DNA of 64,000 bases from Actinomycetes bacterium (GTDB lineage: Bacteria > Actinomycetota > Acidimicrobiia > Acidimicrobiales > RAAP-2), in assembly GCA_021798955.1 (NCBI GenBank), contig JAJZBK010000014.1, positions 1-64,000 on the forward strand, read 5' to 3'. Each line of letters starts with the position of its first letter. The first letter of the stretch is position 1. Shown piece after piece: positions 35,875 to 44,760 of this stretch. Below the pieces are notes generated by a model. It ran no database searches. It was not told the origin of the DNA and saw nothing but the letters and a program-made list of their open reading frames with translations. The translations under genes and the position numbers were made by a program.

Positions 35875-36786
35875 TCAGGAGGTGGCGGCGACGAGCTCGG
35901 CCACCACGCGGGCGACCTCCGGTCCCCGGTCCTCCTGCAGGAAGTGGCCGGCGCCGGCGATGGTGACGTGGTGCTGTCCCGCCGCCCCGGGCACGGTCCG
36001 CCGGAAGACGGCGTCGCCGCCGGCGGTGATGGGGTCGGAGTCGGAGAACGCGCACAGCCACGGCCGCTCGAAGCGGGCGAGGACCTCCCAGGCGGCGACG
36101 TTGTCCTCGTGGGCCGGGTCGTCGGGCCGGGTGGGGACGAGGGAGGGGAAGATGCGGGCCCCCGCCTTGAAGCTGGCATCGGGGAAGGGCGCGTCGTAGG
36201 CGGCGACCACGTCGTCCGCCATGGGCTGCGCACAGCCGCCGCGCACGATCCTGCCGACGGGGAGGTCCTCGGTCTCCTGCGAGAAGCGCTGCCAGGCGAG
36301 GAAGGCGTCGCTCATCGGCGCGTCGCCGGTGGGCAGCCCCGTGTTGGCCACGACGACCCGGGCGAACCGCTCGGGCTGGGCGGCCACCAGGCGGAGGCCG
36401 ACGAGCCCGCCCCAGTCTTGGCAGAACAGCGTCACGCCGGTGAGGTCGAGGTGGTCGAAGACGACAGACGACATCCACGCGACGTGCCGTGCGTAGGTGT
36501 AGTCGGTCGTCTCGGACGGCTTGTCGCTGCGGCCGAACCCGACGAGGTCGGGAGCGACGCAGCGGAGCCCGGCCTCCACCAGCACCGGGACCATCGTGCG
36601 GTACAGGAAGCACCACGACGGCTCGCCGTGCATGAGCAGCACCACCGGCCCGTCCACCGGCCCCTCGTCGAGGTAGTGGACCCGCAGGGCGCCGCCGTCG
36701 CCGTCGGCGACCTCGGCGTAGTGGGGCGAGAAGGCGAAGCCGGGAAGGGCCTCGAACCGCTCGTCGGGCGTGCGCAGTGCTCGCAT
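35875..36786 (-). CDS. haloalkane dehalogenase
   Basis: 303 aa. Alpha/beta-hydrolase that hydrolyses carbon-halogen bonds. HGEPSWCFLYR with Glu56 (halide-stabilising position), nucleophile Asp124 followed by Trp125 in CQDWGG, acid Asp in SDSDPITAGG and His in GAGHFLQED match the HLD-I subfamily (DhlA/DhmA type). The natural substrate is unknown and some members are epoxide hydrolases. The ATG at 36786 has GAGGGGAG upstream. Lies 69 bp downstream of an MFS transporter on the same strand, probably one operon. Confidence 0.85.
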   Translation of the reverse strand: MRALRTPDERFEALPGFAFSPHYAEVADGDGGALRVHYLDEGPVDGPVVLLMHGEPSWCFLYRTMVPVLVEAGLRCVAPDLVGFGRSDKPSETTDYTYARHVAWMSSVVFDHLDLTGVTLFCQDWGGLVGLRLVAAQPERFARVVVANTGLPTGDAPMSDAFLAWQRFSQETEDLPVGRIVRGGCAQPMADDVVAAYDAPFPDASFKAGARIFPSLVPTRPDDPAHEDNVAAWEVLARFERPWLCAFSDSDPITAGGDAVFRRTVPGAAGQHHVTIAGAGHFLQEDRGPEVARVVAELVAATS

Positions 36787-36855
36787 CGTTGCTCCCCTCC
36801 TCGTCGTGTCGTGGTCACCCGGCAGCCCGGGGCAGTCGTGACGGCACCGGTCGGC

Positions 36856-38568
36856 TCACGCCGGTGCCGCGCCCGGGCCTGGCGCAGCACCGCTGCCGTG
36901 GAGGCCGAGCTCGGCGAGCGCCTCGTCGACCTGCGCCTCGCGCGCCGCGGCGTCGCGCCGTGCCGAAGACGGCCGCCACCTCCCCCGCAGGAGGAAGATC
37001 GTGGGCAGGAACACCACCTGCCCGGCGACGCACGCCCACCACCACGTCTGCCACTGCCCGGGGGCCGCCTTGCGGGCGGCGAGCACGGTCGGGGCGTGGG
37101 AGCGCAGGTAGGCGAGGTCGCGCTCAGGGACGTGCTTGAGCGCCACCAGGCGCGCCACGGCCTCAGGTGCGCTCACGTGCTCGGCGGCGCGGACCTTGGC
37201 GACGGCCTCGGTGAGGGCCCCCGGTGCCGGCGGCGTCGTCCGCAACCGGGCCAAGATGGTCGGGCCCACCTCGGCGATCGTGCGGACCTGGCCGGGGTAG
37301 GCGGCCTGGATGGCCTGCAGGGTGGGCCCGTAGTTGGCGATCGGTGACACGGCGGTCACGACGAAGGGCGCGACGAGGAACGACAGGGCGGCGATGCCCC
37401 GGAGGATCCAGCCCCACAGGGCGAGCCCGGTGCCGACAAGGGCGGGGTTGCGCGCCTCGAGCGTCTCGGAGAACGCCGTCATCCACGGCGAGTAGGCCGC
37501 GCCCCGGGCAAACGACAGGACCGAGATGATCACCACGAAGGTCGCGTAGGTGGTCAGGGGATCGGTGGCCCGGGTGGCGAAGATCGAGGTCATGGTGATG
37601 CCGAGGACGGTCCCCGCCAGGATGAACGGCTTGCGGACCCCCACCCGGTCCGACACCAGCCCGACCACCACCACGGCAGTGGCGTCGGCTGCCCAGAACC
37701 AATTGCCCAGCCCGTTCGAGCGCGCCTCGGTGAACCCGAAGACGGAGTTGAAGTAGATGACGAAGAACCCGACGGCCGCGTAGTAGATGAGCAGGAACGT
37801 GCTGATGCCGATCGACGGCAGAAGGATGTCGAGGCGGAGCATCTGGCGCCACGGGTTCCGGACGCTCTCGGCCAGGTCGAGCCCGCGGGCCCGGGCTTCG
37901 ACCAGGGCGCGTTCGCGCGCCGAGACCATCAGCTGGTCGCGCAGCCCCGGGGAGAGCTCGCGCAGGGCAACGAAGGCGACGACGAAGAGCACGAGCCCGG
38001 TGGCCCCGGCGATGTGGTATTGGTCCTGCCAGGCATGCAGATGCCCGAGGGTGTTCGAGGCCACCTCGGTGACGACGAGGCTCCCCACCACCGGGCCCAT
38101 CGTCCACAGTCCCATCGCCGCTCCTCGTCGCACTTGAGGAGAGAAGTCGCGCACGAGCGCCGGTGTCGCCACGAGCACCATGCCTTCGACGAAGCCGACG
38201 ACCGATGCGAAGACCCCGAACTCGTAGCCGTTGGTGGCAGAGGGGACGCCGAAGCAGGTCGCCGCGCTGGCGACGAGCAGTCCCCAGACGACCAAGTTGG
38301 CCCGGCCCCACCGGTCGACGCGCGCCGCCAGCAGCGAGGCCAGGGCGCCGAGGACGTTCGAGACCACGATGACGGTCAGGTAGAAGTGGAAGCTGATCTG
38401 GTAGTGGGCGAGGATGGCCGGCCCCACCGACCCGCCCACGTAGGCCTCGTAGTAGAGGACGATGGTGGTGACCACGATCACGAGGAGGAACCCGGCACGT
38501 GCCCGAGCGCTCGGGTAGGTGTCGAGCTGGCGGTCCCACAGCCGCTGCCGGCGCTGGGCGGCCGTCAC
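36856..38568 (-). CDS. MFS transporter with a large internal loop
   Basis: 570 aa. Major facilitator with twelve predicted transmembrane segments; conserved RVDRWGRAN and SDRVGVRKP loops between helices 2-3 and 8-9. A loop of about 110 residues between helices 11 and 12 (about 425-540) is long for the family. Substrate not predictable; the linked haloalkane dehalogenase suggests a small organic acid or halogenated compound, as inference only. Confidence 0.85.
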   Translation of the reverse strand: MTAAQRRQRLWDRQLDTYPSARARAGFLLVIVVTTIVLYYEAYVGGSVGPAILAHYQISFHFYLTVIVVSNVLGALASLLAARVDRWGRANLVVWGLLVASAATCFGVPSATNGYEFGVFASVVGFVEGMVLVATPALVRDFSPQVRRGAAMGLWTMGPVVGSLVVTEVASNTLGHLHAWQDQYHIAGATGLVLFVVAFVALRELSPGLRDQLMVSARERALVEARARGLDLAESVRNPWRQMLRLDILLPSIGISTFLLIYYAAVGFFVIYFNSVFGFTEARSNGLGNWFWAADATAVVVVGLVSDRVGVRKPFILAGTVLGITMTSIFATRATDPLTTYATFVVIISVLSFARGAAYSPWMTAFSETLEARNPALVGTGLALWGWILRGIAALSFLVAPFVVTAVSPIANYGPTLQAIQAAYPGQVRTIAEVGPTILARLRTTPPAPGALTEAVAKVRAAEHVSAPEAVARLVALKHVPERDLAYLRSHAPTVLAARKAAPGQWQTWWWACVAGQVVFLPTIFLLRGRWRPSSARRDAAAREAQVDEALAELGLHGSGAAPGPGAAPA

Positions 38569-38929
38569 GAGGTCATGCCGCCCAGTCCCACCAGTCCGCG
38601 CGCCAGCTCGACCTCGCTCGGGTGCGGCAGCCGAGCCGGTCGAAGCCGGGGTCGTCCACCGTCACCGCCACCAGGCCCGCTCCGTCCGGCCCGACCGGAC
38701 AGCGTGGGCCACCGCGGGACGGGCTCGTGACGTGCTCGTCCGAACCGACAGCGGAGCCCCCGCTCCGACCTCACCACCGTGGCACGTTCCGCGTCATCGC
38801 AGCCCCCCTGTCCACCCCAGGCCCTGGGGCATCCGACTCTGTCCCCGACCTCGGCACTCCGGAGCGAGGCCGACCGGTCGGCCCAGTCAATCCGTTGTCA
38901 CAGGTACCGTCAACTGTTACCCTCCGGTC
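38569..38929. other. intergenic stretch between divergent genes
   Basis: About 360 bp upstream of the DsbA-like operon. No protein-like frame. It ends with the promoter at 38895-38923. Confidence 0.5.
38895..38923 (+). promoter_or_regulatory. promoter TTGTCA-17-TACCCT
   Basis: TTGTCA (38895-38900) and TACCCT (38918-38923) with a 17-nt spacer; the -10 ends 6 nt before an ATG at 38930, the leaderless arrangement. Confidence 0.45.
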
Positions 38930-39058
38930 ATGACGTACTTCGGCCCCTCTCGAGGGGCCGTTCCCACCAGGCGCGGTGCTCTCCCTACTCCCCGTCGTGG
39001 AACGCCAGCCCCGACCTCGGTGGCGTGCACCGTGCCCGCCCGGTGGGGGTGGGCGTAG
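38930..39058 (+). CDS. possible leaderless 42-aa ORF
   Basis: 42 codons starting at ATG 38930, directly after a promoter with the leaderless spacing. The product is Pro/Arg-rich with one Cys and no known motif. Its stop codon TAG is part of the -10 box of the next gene. It could be a leader peptide or chance. Confidence 0.3.
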   Translation: MTYFGPSRGAVPTRRGALPTPRRGTPAPTSVACTVPARWGWA

Positions 39059-39061
39059 GGT
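39056..39061 (+). promoter_or_regulatory. -10 box of leaderless promoter
   Basis: TAGGGT, 7 nt before the ATG of the DsbA-like gene. Confidence 0.45.
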
Positions 39062-39068
39062 GGCGGCC

Positions 39069-39809
39069 ATGGGCGCCTCCGAGCACGACGCGGTGGACTT
39101 CCACTTCGACCTGATGTGCCCCTTCGCCTACCAGACCTCGCGCTGGATCCGCGAGGTGCGTGACCGGACCGGCCTCGAGGTCACCTGGCGGTTCTTCAGC
39201 CTCGAGGAGGTCAACCGACAGGAGGGCAAGAAGCACCCTTGGGAGCGGGCGTGGTCGTACGGCTGGTCGATGATGCGCATCGGGGCGCTGCTCCGCCGTC
39301 ACGACATGGCCGACCTCGACCGGTGGTACGAGCGGGCCGGTCGGGCCCTCCACGTCGAGGGGCGCAAGCCGCACGAGCCGGCCGTCGCCCGCGCCCTCCT
39401 CGAGGAGCTGGGCCTCGACCCCGGGCTGGTCGACGAGGCCATCGCCGACCCGACGACCGGCGACGAGGTGCTCGCCGACCACCGCAGGGTCGTCGACGCC
39501 GGGGGGTTCGGCGTGCCCACGCTGTTCTTCCCCGACGGGCAGTGCCTCTTCGGGCCCGTCCTCGTCGACCCGCCCACCGGGGAGGCCGCCGTGCGGCTGT
39601 GGGACGCCGTGGCGGCGTGGCGGGAGTTCCCCCACCTCTACGAGCTCCAGCGCCCGAAGTCCACGGCCGACGAACAGGTACTCGTCGACGCCCTGCGTCC
39701 CTACCTCGAGGCCCGCGACTGGGTGAGCGTGAACCGGGGCAAGGTCGTCGACTTCGGGAAGCTCGGGGCCACCCGGGACGACGCCCCACCAGGAGGAGCC
39801 GATGCCTGA
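39069..39809 (+). CDS. DsbA-family protein, Rv2466c-like
   Basis: 246 aa. Thioredoxin-fold with an alpha-helical insertion, closest to mycothiol-dependent Rv2466c: [11 protein letters not shown] at the N-terminus, [27 protein letters not shown] and [12 protein letters not shown] all line up. Rv2466c uses a CPWC pair; here the site is Cys17-Pro-Phe-Ala20, so the resolving Cys is missing and only one-Cys chemistry is possible. It could act as a mycothiol transferase or isomerase (GST-kappa/HCCA isomerase relatives also have one nucleophile). Overlaps the next gene by 8 bp. Confidence 0.82.
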   Translation: MGASEHDAVDFHFDLMCPFAYQTSRWIREVRDRTGLEVTWRFFSLEEVNRQEGKKHPWERAWSYGWSMMRIGALLRRHDMADLDRWYERAGRALHVEGRKPHEPAVARALLEELGLDPGLVDEAIADPTTGDEVLADHRRVVDAGGFGVPTLFFPDGQCLFGPVLVDPPTGEAAVRLWDAVAAWREFPHLYELQRPKSTADEQVLVDALRPYLEARDWVSVNRGKVVDFGKLGATRDDAPPGGADA

Positions 39810-40635
39810 GCAGTCGCCCACCGAGACGGGCGAGCGCGCCCGCGTCGTCGCCCTGCTGCGCGAGGAGTGGGGCTCTCTCGCCGAGCTGCTCGCCGGGCTC
39901 GACGACGACGCCTGGTCGGCGCCGGCCCTGCCGGGGTGGGACGTCCACGACGTGGTCGCCCACCTAGTGGGGACCGAGCGGATGCTGGCCGGCGTGGCTG
40001 TCCCTACCGTGCCCGAAGCGGAGACCAGCGGCCCACACGTGAAGAACGAGATCGCCCGGTCGAACGAGGCGTGGGTCGTCACGTTGCGCGCTCGCACGCA
40101 CGCCGAGCTGCTCGACGACTTCCGGTCGGTCACTGCCGAGCGGCTCGCCGCGCTCGAGGCGCTGTCGGACGCCGAGTACGACGCCCCGTCGTGGACGCCC
40201 GCCGGCGATGCCACCTACGGCCGGTTCATGGAGATCCGGGTCTTCGACTCGTGGATGCACGAGCAGGACATCCGCGCTGCCGTCGGTCGCCCCGGCCACG
40301 AAGCAGGGCCTGTCGCCGAGCAGTCCGTCGAGGAAGTCGTCCGTGCCCTCGGCTACATCGTGGGGAAGCGGGCCGGGGTGCCCGCCGGCTCGTCGGTCAC
40401 CCTGCGGCTCACCGGGCCAGTCGAGCGCACGGTGCACGTGGCCGTCGACGGGCGGGCCACCGTGGTCGACGCGCTCCCGGAGCCGGCCACGGCCGAAGTG
40501 GCGCTGTCGTCGAGCCTCTTCATGCGGTTGGCGGGTGGACGCGTACGGGCCGAAGACACGCTCGAGCGGATCGACCTGTCCGGTGACGTCGCGCTGGCCC
40601 GCCAGGTCGCTTCCCACCTGGCGTTCACCATCTGA
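39802..40635 (+). CDS. maleylpyruvate isomerase-family mycothiol-dependent enzyme
   Basis: 277 aa. N-terminal DinB-like four-helix fold (about 12-160) with [12 protein letters not shown] and the metal His/acid set in FDSWMHEQD, then a SCP2-like C-terminal part. Founding members isomerise maleylpyruvate with mycothiol; many relatives have unknown substrates. Overlap with the DsbA-like gene suggests joint thiol chemistry. Confidence 0.82.
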   Translation: MPEQSPTETGERARVVALLREEWGSLAELLAGLDDDAWSAPALPGWDVHDVVAHLVGTERMLAGVAVPTVPEAETSGPHVKNEIARSNEAWVVTLRARTHAELLDDFRSVTAERLAALEALSDAEYDAPSWTPAGDATYGRFMEIRVFDSWMHEQDIRAAVGRPGHEAGPVAEQSVEEVVRALGYIVGKRAGVPAGSSVTLRLTGPVERTVHVAVDGRATVVDALPEPATAEVALSSSLFMRLAGGRVRAEDTLERIDLSGDVALARQVASHLAFTI

Positions 40636-40723
40636 CTGCCGAGCGACCCACCAACCCGTCACCATCCGGCTCCGAGCCACCCACCAACCCGACCGCCGAG
40701 CACCGAGCCGGCATGGAGACCCT

Positions 40724-41422
40724 GTGACCTTCGAGACGAACGACCCGGCCCCGGGGCACGGCGACGATGCTCCTCCGGTCGCCCCGACTGAGGAGGCAGA
40801 CGGTCGCCGCCTCCGCCGCCAGCGCAATCGTCAAGCAGCGGTCGAGGCACTGCTCGACCTCTACGACGAGGGCAACCTCCACCCGTCGACCGCCGAGGTG
40901 GCCGAGCGGGCCGGGCTGTCACCCCGCTCGCTCTTCCGCTACTTCGACGACGTCGACGACCTGGCACGGGCGGCCGTCGAGGGCCAACTGCAACGGGCGG
41001 CTCCGCTCGTCCCGCTCACCGTCGGCCCGGACGCCCCGCTCGCCGTCCGGGTAACAGCCCTCGTCGAGCAGCGCTTCCGCCTCTTCGACACGGTGGCGCC
41101 TGCCGCCACCGTGTCGCGCCTCCGCTCACCGTTCCAGCCCGTGCTGGCGACGCAGCTGCGCCGTAACCGCGCCTACCTGCGCGACCAGCTACGGACCCTG
41201 TTCGCCCCCGAACTGGCCGCCCTCGACGCCGAGCGGGCCGACGAGGTCCTGGCGGCGTGCGACGTCGCCGCCTCGTTCGAGGCCCACCAGCTCCTCCTCC
41301 ACGACCAGCGCCTGTCCCCCGAGCGCGCCCGACGAGCCATGGCCCGCTCCCTCGCTGCCGTCCTCGCCGTCGCTCCAGCCGACAGCGCGAACCGGGGGCC
41401 GACGGGGCGCACGAGCCCGTGA
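40724..41422 (+). CDS. TetR-family transcriptional regulator
   Basis: 232 aa. TetR helix-turn-helix at about 27-75 (PSTAEVAERAGLSPRSLFRYF, key residues E, G, S, R, F); helical effector domain after. GTG 40724 has GGAGA just upstream. The stop overlaps the next start (GTGA), so it is co-translated with an enzyme operon and may regulate it in response to a substrate. Confidence 0.85.
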   Translation: MTFETNDPAPGHGDDAPPVAPTEEADGRRLRRQRNRQAAVEALLDLYDEGNLHPSTAEVAERAGLSPRSLFRYFDDVDDLARAAVEGQLQRAAPLVPLTVGPDAPLAVRVTALVEQRFRLFDTVAPAATVSRLRSPFQPVLATQLRRNRAYLRDQLRTLFAPELAALDAERADEVLAACDVAASFEAHQLLLHDQRLSPERARRAMARSLAAVLAVAPADSANRGPTGRTSP

Positions 41423-41841
41423 TCCCCCAGCGCGGCTCGATCCGCCGCCAGGTCCGCGTGACTCGTCCCGCGGCGGAGGTGTGGGCGCTCGTCGGGGACC
41501 CGGCCCGCCTCGCCGAGTGGTTCCCCGGCGTCACGTCCGTCACCGTCACCGGCGACCGCCGGCAGGTGACGACGGCGGCGGGCATCACCTTCGACGAGGA
41601 CTTGCTCACCGTCGACCCGCTGGCGCGCCGGTTCCAGTACCGGGTGACCGGTGGCCTCTTCCGCGAGCACCTCGGGACGCTCGACGTGGTGGACCTCGGG
41701 GACGGCACGAGCCTCGTCCTCTACGCCACCGACGCCGACCCGGCGACGCTCGCCCTGGTCGTGGGCGGGGCGGCGGGGGCGGGGATCGAACGGGCGCGCC
41801 GCATGTTGGAGGAAGAGACGGACCTGGAGCAGAAAGCCTGA
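41419..41841 (+). CDS. SRPBCC-family protein
   Basis: 140 aa. START-like ligand-binding fold: VTRPAAEVWALVGDPARLAEWFPG at the N-terminus (key residues P, V, W, D, W), FRYRVTGGLFREHLG-type central part. Ligand unknown. GTG overlaps the TetR stop and its own stop overlaps the sulfatase ATG (TGATG). Confidence 0.82.
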   Translation: MIPQRGSIRRQVRVTRPAAEVWALVGDPARLAEWFPGVTSVTVTGDRRQVTTAAGITFDEDLLTVDPLARRFQYRVTGGLFREHLGTLDVVDLGDGTSLVLYATDADPATLALVVGGAAGAGIERARRMLEEETDLEQKA

Positions 41842-43388
41842 TGGGACGCCGCAAGATCCTCTTCGTCACGACTGACCAGCAGCGCTACGACACCCTTGGG
41901 TGCAACGGCGGCGCGTTGGCCCGGACGCCGGTCGTCGACGCCCTCGCCGCCGCGGGCATCCGTTACGCGCGAGCAGTGCCCCAGTCGGTCGTGTGCATGC
42001 CGTCACGCTCGACCATGCTCACCGGTCAGCACCCGTCGACCCACGGCGTCTGGATGAACGGCGTGCCGCTGCCACCCGACGCCCCCTCGGTCGCCGCCGT
42101 GCTCCACGACGCGGGCTACCGCACCGCGCTGGTGGGCAAGGCCCACTTCGAGCCGTTCCTCGACCCCTTCCTCCGCTTCCCCGAGAACGCCCTGGCCCGC
42201 TCCGGCACGGTGCCAGTCGGCGGGCCCCACCGGGGCTTCGACCACCTCGAGCTCGCCACCCATGGACCGGTCGGCCCCCTCCACTACGCCCGCTGGCTGG
42301 CCGAGGAGCACCCCGAGGCGATCGGGGGCTTCTACCGTGTCCTCGACGCGTCCCTGCAGGTCAGCGCCGAAGGCGGTGGCGATACCGGCGCTCCCCAGGT
42401 CGGGGTCAACCCCATCGAGCGCGGCCTTTACCACACCGACTGGGTCGCCGATCGCACGATCGCCTGGCTCGACAGCCTCGGGTCCGACGACGACTGGTTC
42501 TGCTGGATGAGCTTCCCCGACCCCCACCACCCCTGGGACCCTCCCCAGTCCGAGGTGGGTCGGGTCGACTGGCGGGAGGTGCCCCTCCCTGCGGGCTATC
42601 CCACGCAGGCGGCCGAGCGCGAGCGGATCCTCGACGCCAAGCCGCGCCACTGGCGGCTGTGGTACGACGGCGAGCTCGTCTCCAACTACGAGGCGCCCGC
42701 CCGGTGGGTGCCCGCCACCCTCACGCCCGACCAGGTGCGCGAGGTCAACGCCCGCAACGCGGTCGAGTGCGAGCTGATCGACGAGGCCCTCGGCCGGGTG
42801 CTGGCTCGGATCGCCGAGCGTGGGTGGGAAGACGACGTCGACGTCGTCTTCACCACCGACCACGGCGAGCTGCAAGGAGACTTCGGGCTGCTCTTCAAGG
42901 GCCCGTACCACGTCGACGCCCTGATGCGCCTCCCGCTCGTGTGGCGGCCCGCCCCCTCGGCCGGCGTCGCGCCGGCCGTCGTGACCCACCCGGTCGGGCT
43001 CGTCGACCTGGCACCGACGTTCTGCGCCATCGCCGGGCTCGAGCCCGCGTCGTTCCTCGAGGGCCGTCGCCTCCCTGTTGACGACGCCGACGCCGCGGCC
43101 CGCGGGTTCGAACGGGTCCTGACCGAGTGGGACAGCGAGCTCTTCGGCGTCGACGTCCACGTGCGGACGCTGACCCGTGACCGTTGGGTGGTCACGACGT
43201 ACCAGCCGGGCACCTGTCACGACGGGACCGAGGGCGAGCTCTACGACCTCGTGGACGACCCCCTCCAGCGGGTCAACCGCTTCGACGACCCGGCGCTGCG
43301 CCCGCTGCGCGACGACCTTGTCGCCGACCTGCGCGACCACCTTCTTCGCCCCCGCGTGCCCCGCCTCGACGTCGAGGCGCCGGTGTGA
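41841..43388 (+). CDS. sulfatase (formylglycine type)
   Basis: 515 aa. Alkaline-phosphatase-superfamily sulfatase. Metal site TDQQRYDTLG near the start, Cys52 in CMPSRSTMLTGQ (CxPSR, to be converted to formylglycine by FGE encoded elsewhere), the TTDHGELQGDF segment. No signal peptide, so cytosolic. Substrate unknown. Coupled to the SRPBCC gene upstream and the beta-propeller gene downstream (GTGA). Confidence 0.88.
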   Translation: MGRRKILFVTTDQQRYDTLGCNGGALARTPVVDALAAAGIRYARAVPQSVVCMPSRSTMLTGQHPSTHGVWMNGVPLPPDAPSVAAVLHDAGYRTALVGKAHFEPFLDPFLRFPENALARSGTVPVGGPHRGFDHLELATHGPVGPLHYARWLAEEHPEAIGGFYRVLDASLQVSAEGGGDTGAPQVGVNPIERGLYHTDWVADRTIAWLDSLGSDDDWFCWMSFPDPHHPWDPPQSEVGRVDWREVPLPAGYPTQAAERERILDAKPRHWRLWYDGELVSNYEAPARWVPATLTPDQVREVNARNAVECELIDEALGRVLARIAERGWEDDVDVVFTTDHGELQGDFGLLFKGPYHVDALMRLPLVWRPAPSAGVAPAVVTHPVGLVDLAPTFCAIAGLEPASFLEGRRLPVDDADAAARGFERVLTEWDSELFGVDVHVRTLTRDRWVVTTYQPGTCHDGTEGELYDLVDDPLQRVNRFDDPALRPLRDDLVADLRDHLLRPRVPRLDVEAPV

Positions 43389-44641
43389 CGGTGCCCGGCT
43401 ACTGGCCGGGACCGTGGTCGGGCGAGGACGGGGGGCCCGACCGCCGCCAGACCGTGCCGGTCGGCGGGCTGCTCGGCCCGGATGGCGGCCTCGAGGTCAC
43501 CTCGCGCACCGCCGTGGCCTCGACGATGGTGGTCACCCGCGAGCCCGGCGAGGTCTTGCTCCTCGGCCACACGGCCGGTGACGACGCCGTCTCCTTCGTC
43601 GAGCGCATCGACCCCCGCACCCTCGAGCCCCTTCAGCGCTCGGCGGACCTCGACGGCGGGCCTGCCTGGCCCGGGAGCATCGCCGCCCACGCGGACGGCT
43701 CGCTCGTCGTCGTCTTCGGCAACCACGCCCACAAGCTCACCGCGGACCTCGCCGTCGAGGCGTCGGTGTCCCTGCCGCGCCCGCGCCCCTACAACGGCTT
43801 CGTCGTGCTCCCCGACGGCACCATCGTGACGAAGGACTTCGCCGGCTCTCGCCCCGGCTCCCCCCTCCCCGCCGACGAGCGCGAGCCCTGCCAGCTCGTC
43901 GCCCTCGACCCCGAGCACCTCGGGGTGGTCGCCACCCTCGAGCTCCCCGAGCCCTCCGTCGCCCGACTGTCGGCCGACGGCTCGACCGTCTACGTCGTCG
44001 GGGACACGAGCCTGCTGCGGGCCCGCTTCGACGGCTCCTTCCACTTGGACGAGGCCTTCGCCCCCCGCTACCGGACCCGGCCCGGCCAGACCTACGGCTG
44101 GGACTGCGTCGTCGTCGACGGAGCTGCCTACCTCCTCGACGATGGCGAGGGGTCCGACGCCTACGACGGGACGCTGCGCGGGCACGGGACGTCGACGGCG
44201 CCGCTCCAGCTGCACCGCGCCGACCTGACGACCGGGGCGCTGTCGGCAGTCGAGGTGTCCGGCCGACCAGGGGGCCTCGTGGCCAACCCACCCATCGTCG
44301 ACCCGATCCGGCACGTCGCCGTCGCCTACGACAGCGGCAACGGCGTCCTGGCGGGCTTCACTGTCGGTGCCGATGGAGACCTCGCTCTCCGGTGGCGGCG
44401 CGACCAAGACCACGGCGCCCACCTCGTCCTCTTCGCCGAGACGGGCGAGGTGGTCACCGGCGACTACGACGCGACCAGCGGCCGCGACCAGGTCGTCGTC
44501 CTCGACGTGGCCACCGGCACCGAGCTCGCCCGGGCGGACACCGGCAGCCCGCTGCAGGGCGTGCTCTTCCCGGCGCGCGGCTTCGACGACGACGTGTACC
44601 TGTGCGCCTTCTCCACGGTGACCCGGCTGGCTCCACGGTGA
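43385..44641 (+). CDS. beta-propeller-like protein of unknown function
   Basis: 418 aa. Repeated strands such as TREPGEVLLLGHTAGD, GSLVVVFGNHAHKL and STVYVVGDTSLL suggest a propeller of about six or seven blades; no catalytic motif recognised and no signal peptide. GTG start overlaps the sulfatase stop, so it is a partner gene. The final codons and the stop come from the first copy of the 20-bp repeat. Confidence 0.7.
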   Translation: MTVPGYWPGPWSGEDGGPDRRQTVPVGGLLGPDGGLEVTSRTAVASTMVVTREPGEVLLLGHTAGDDAVSFVERIDPRTLEPLQRSADLDGGPAWPGSIAAHADGSLVVVFGNHAHKLTADLAVEASVSLPRPRPYNGFVVLPDGTIVTKDFAGSRPGSPLPADEREPCQLVALDPEHLGVVATLELPEPSVARLSADGSTVYVVGDTSLLRARFDGSFHLDEAFAPRYRTRPGQTYGWDCVVVDGAAYLLDDGEGSDAYDGTLRGHGTSTAPLQLHRADLTTGALSAVEVSGRPGGLVANPPIVDPIRHVAVAYDSGNGVLAGFTVGADGDLALRWRRDQDHGAHLVLFAETGEVVTGDYDATSGRDQVVVLDVATGTELARADTGSPLQGVLFPARGFDDDVYLCAFSTVTRLAPR

Positions 44642-44750
44642 CCCGGCTGGCTCCACGGTGACCCGGCTGGCTCCACGGTGACCCGGCTGGCTCCACGGTG
44701 ACCCGGCTGGCTCCACGGTGACCCGGCTGGCTCCACGGTGACCCGGCTGG
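44611..44750. repeat. 20-bp tandem repeat, 7 copies, between convergent genes
   Basis: Seven copies of ctccacggtgacccggctgg. The period is not a multiple of three; the first copy is in the coding frame and the second, frame-shifted, supplies the TGA stop of the propeller gene at 44639-44641. Confidence 0.97.
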
Positions 44751-44760
44751 CTGGGTGACC

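Noticed and set aside
44464-44736. Minus-strand frame through the 20-bp repeat
   Set aside because: Open only because of the repeat; no start signal.
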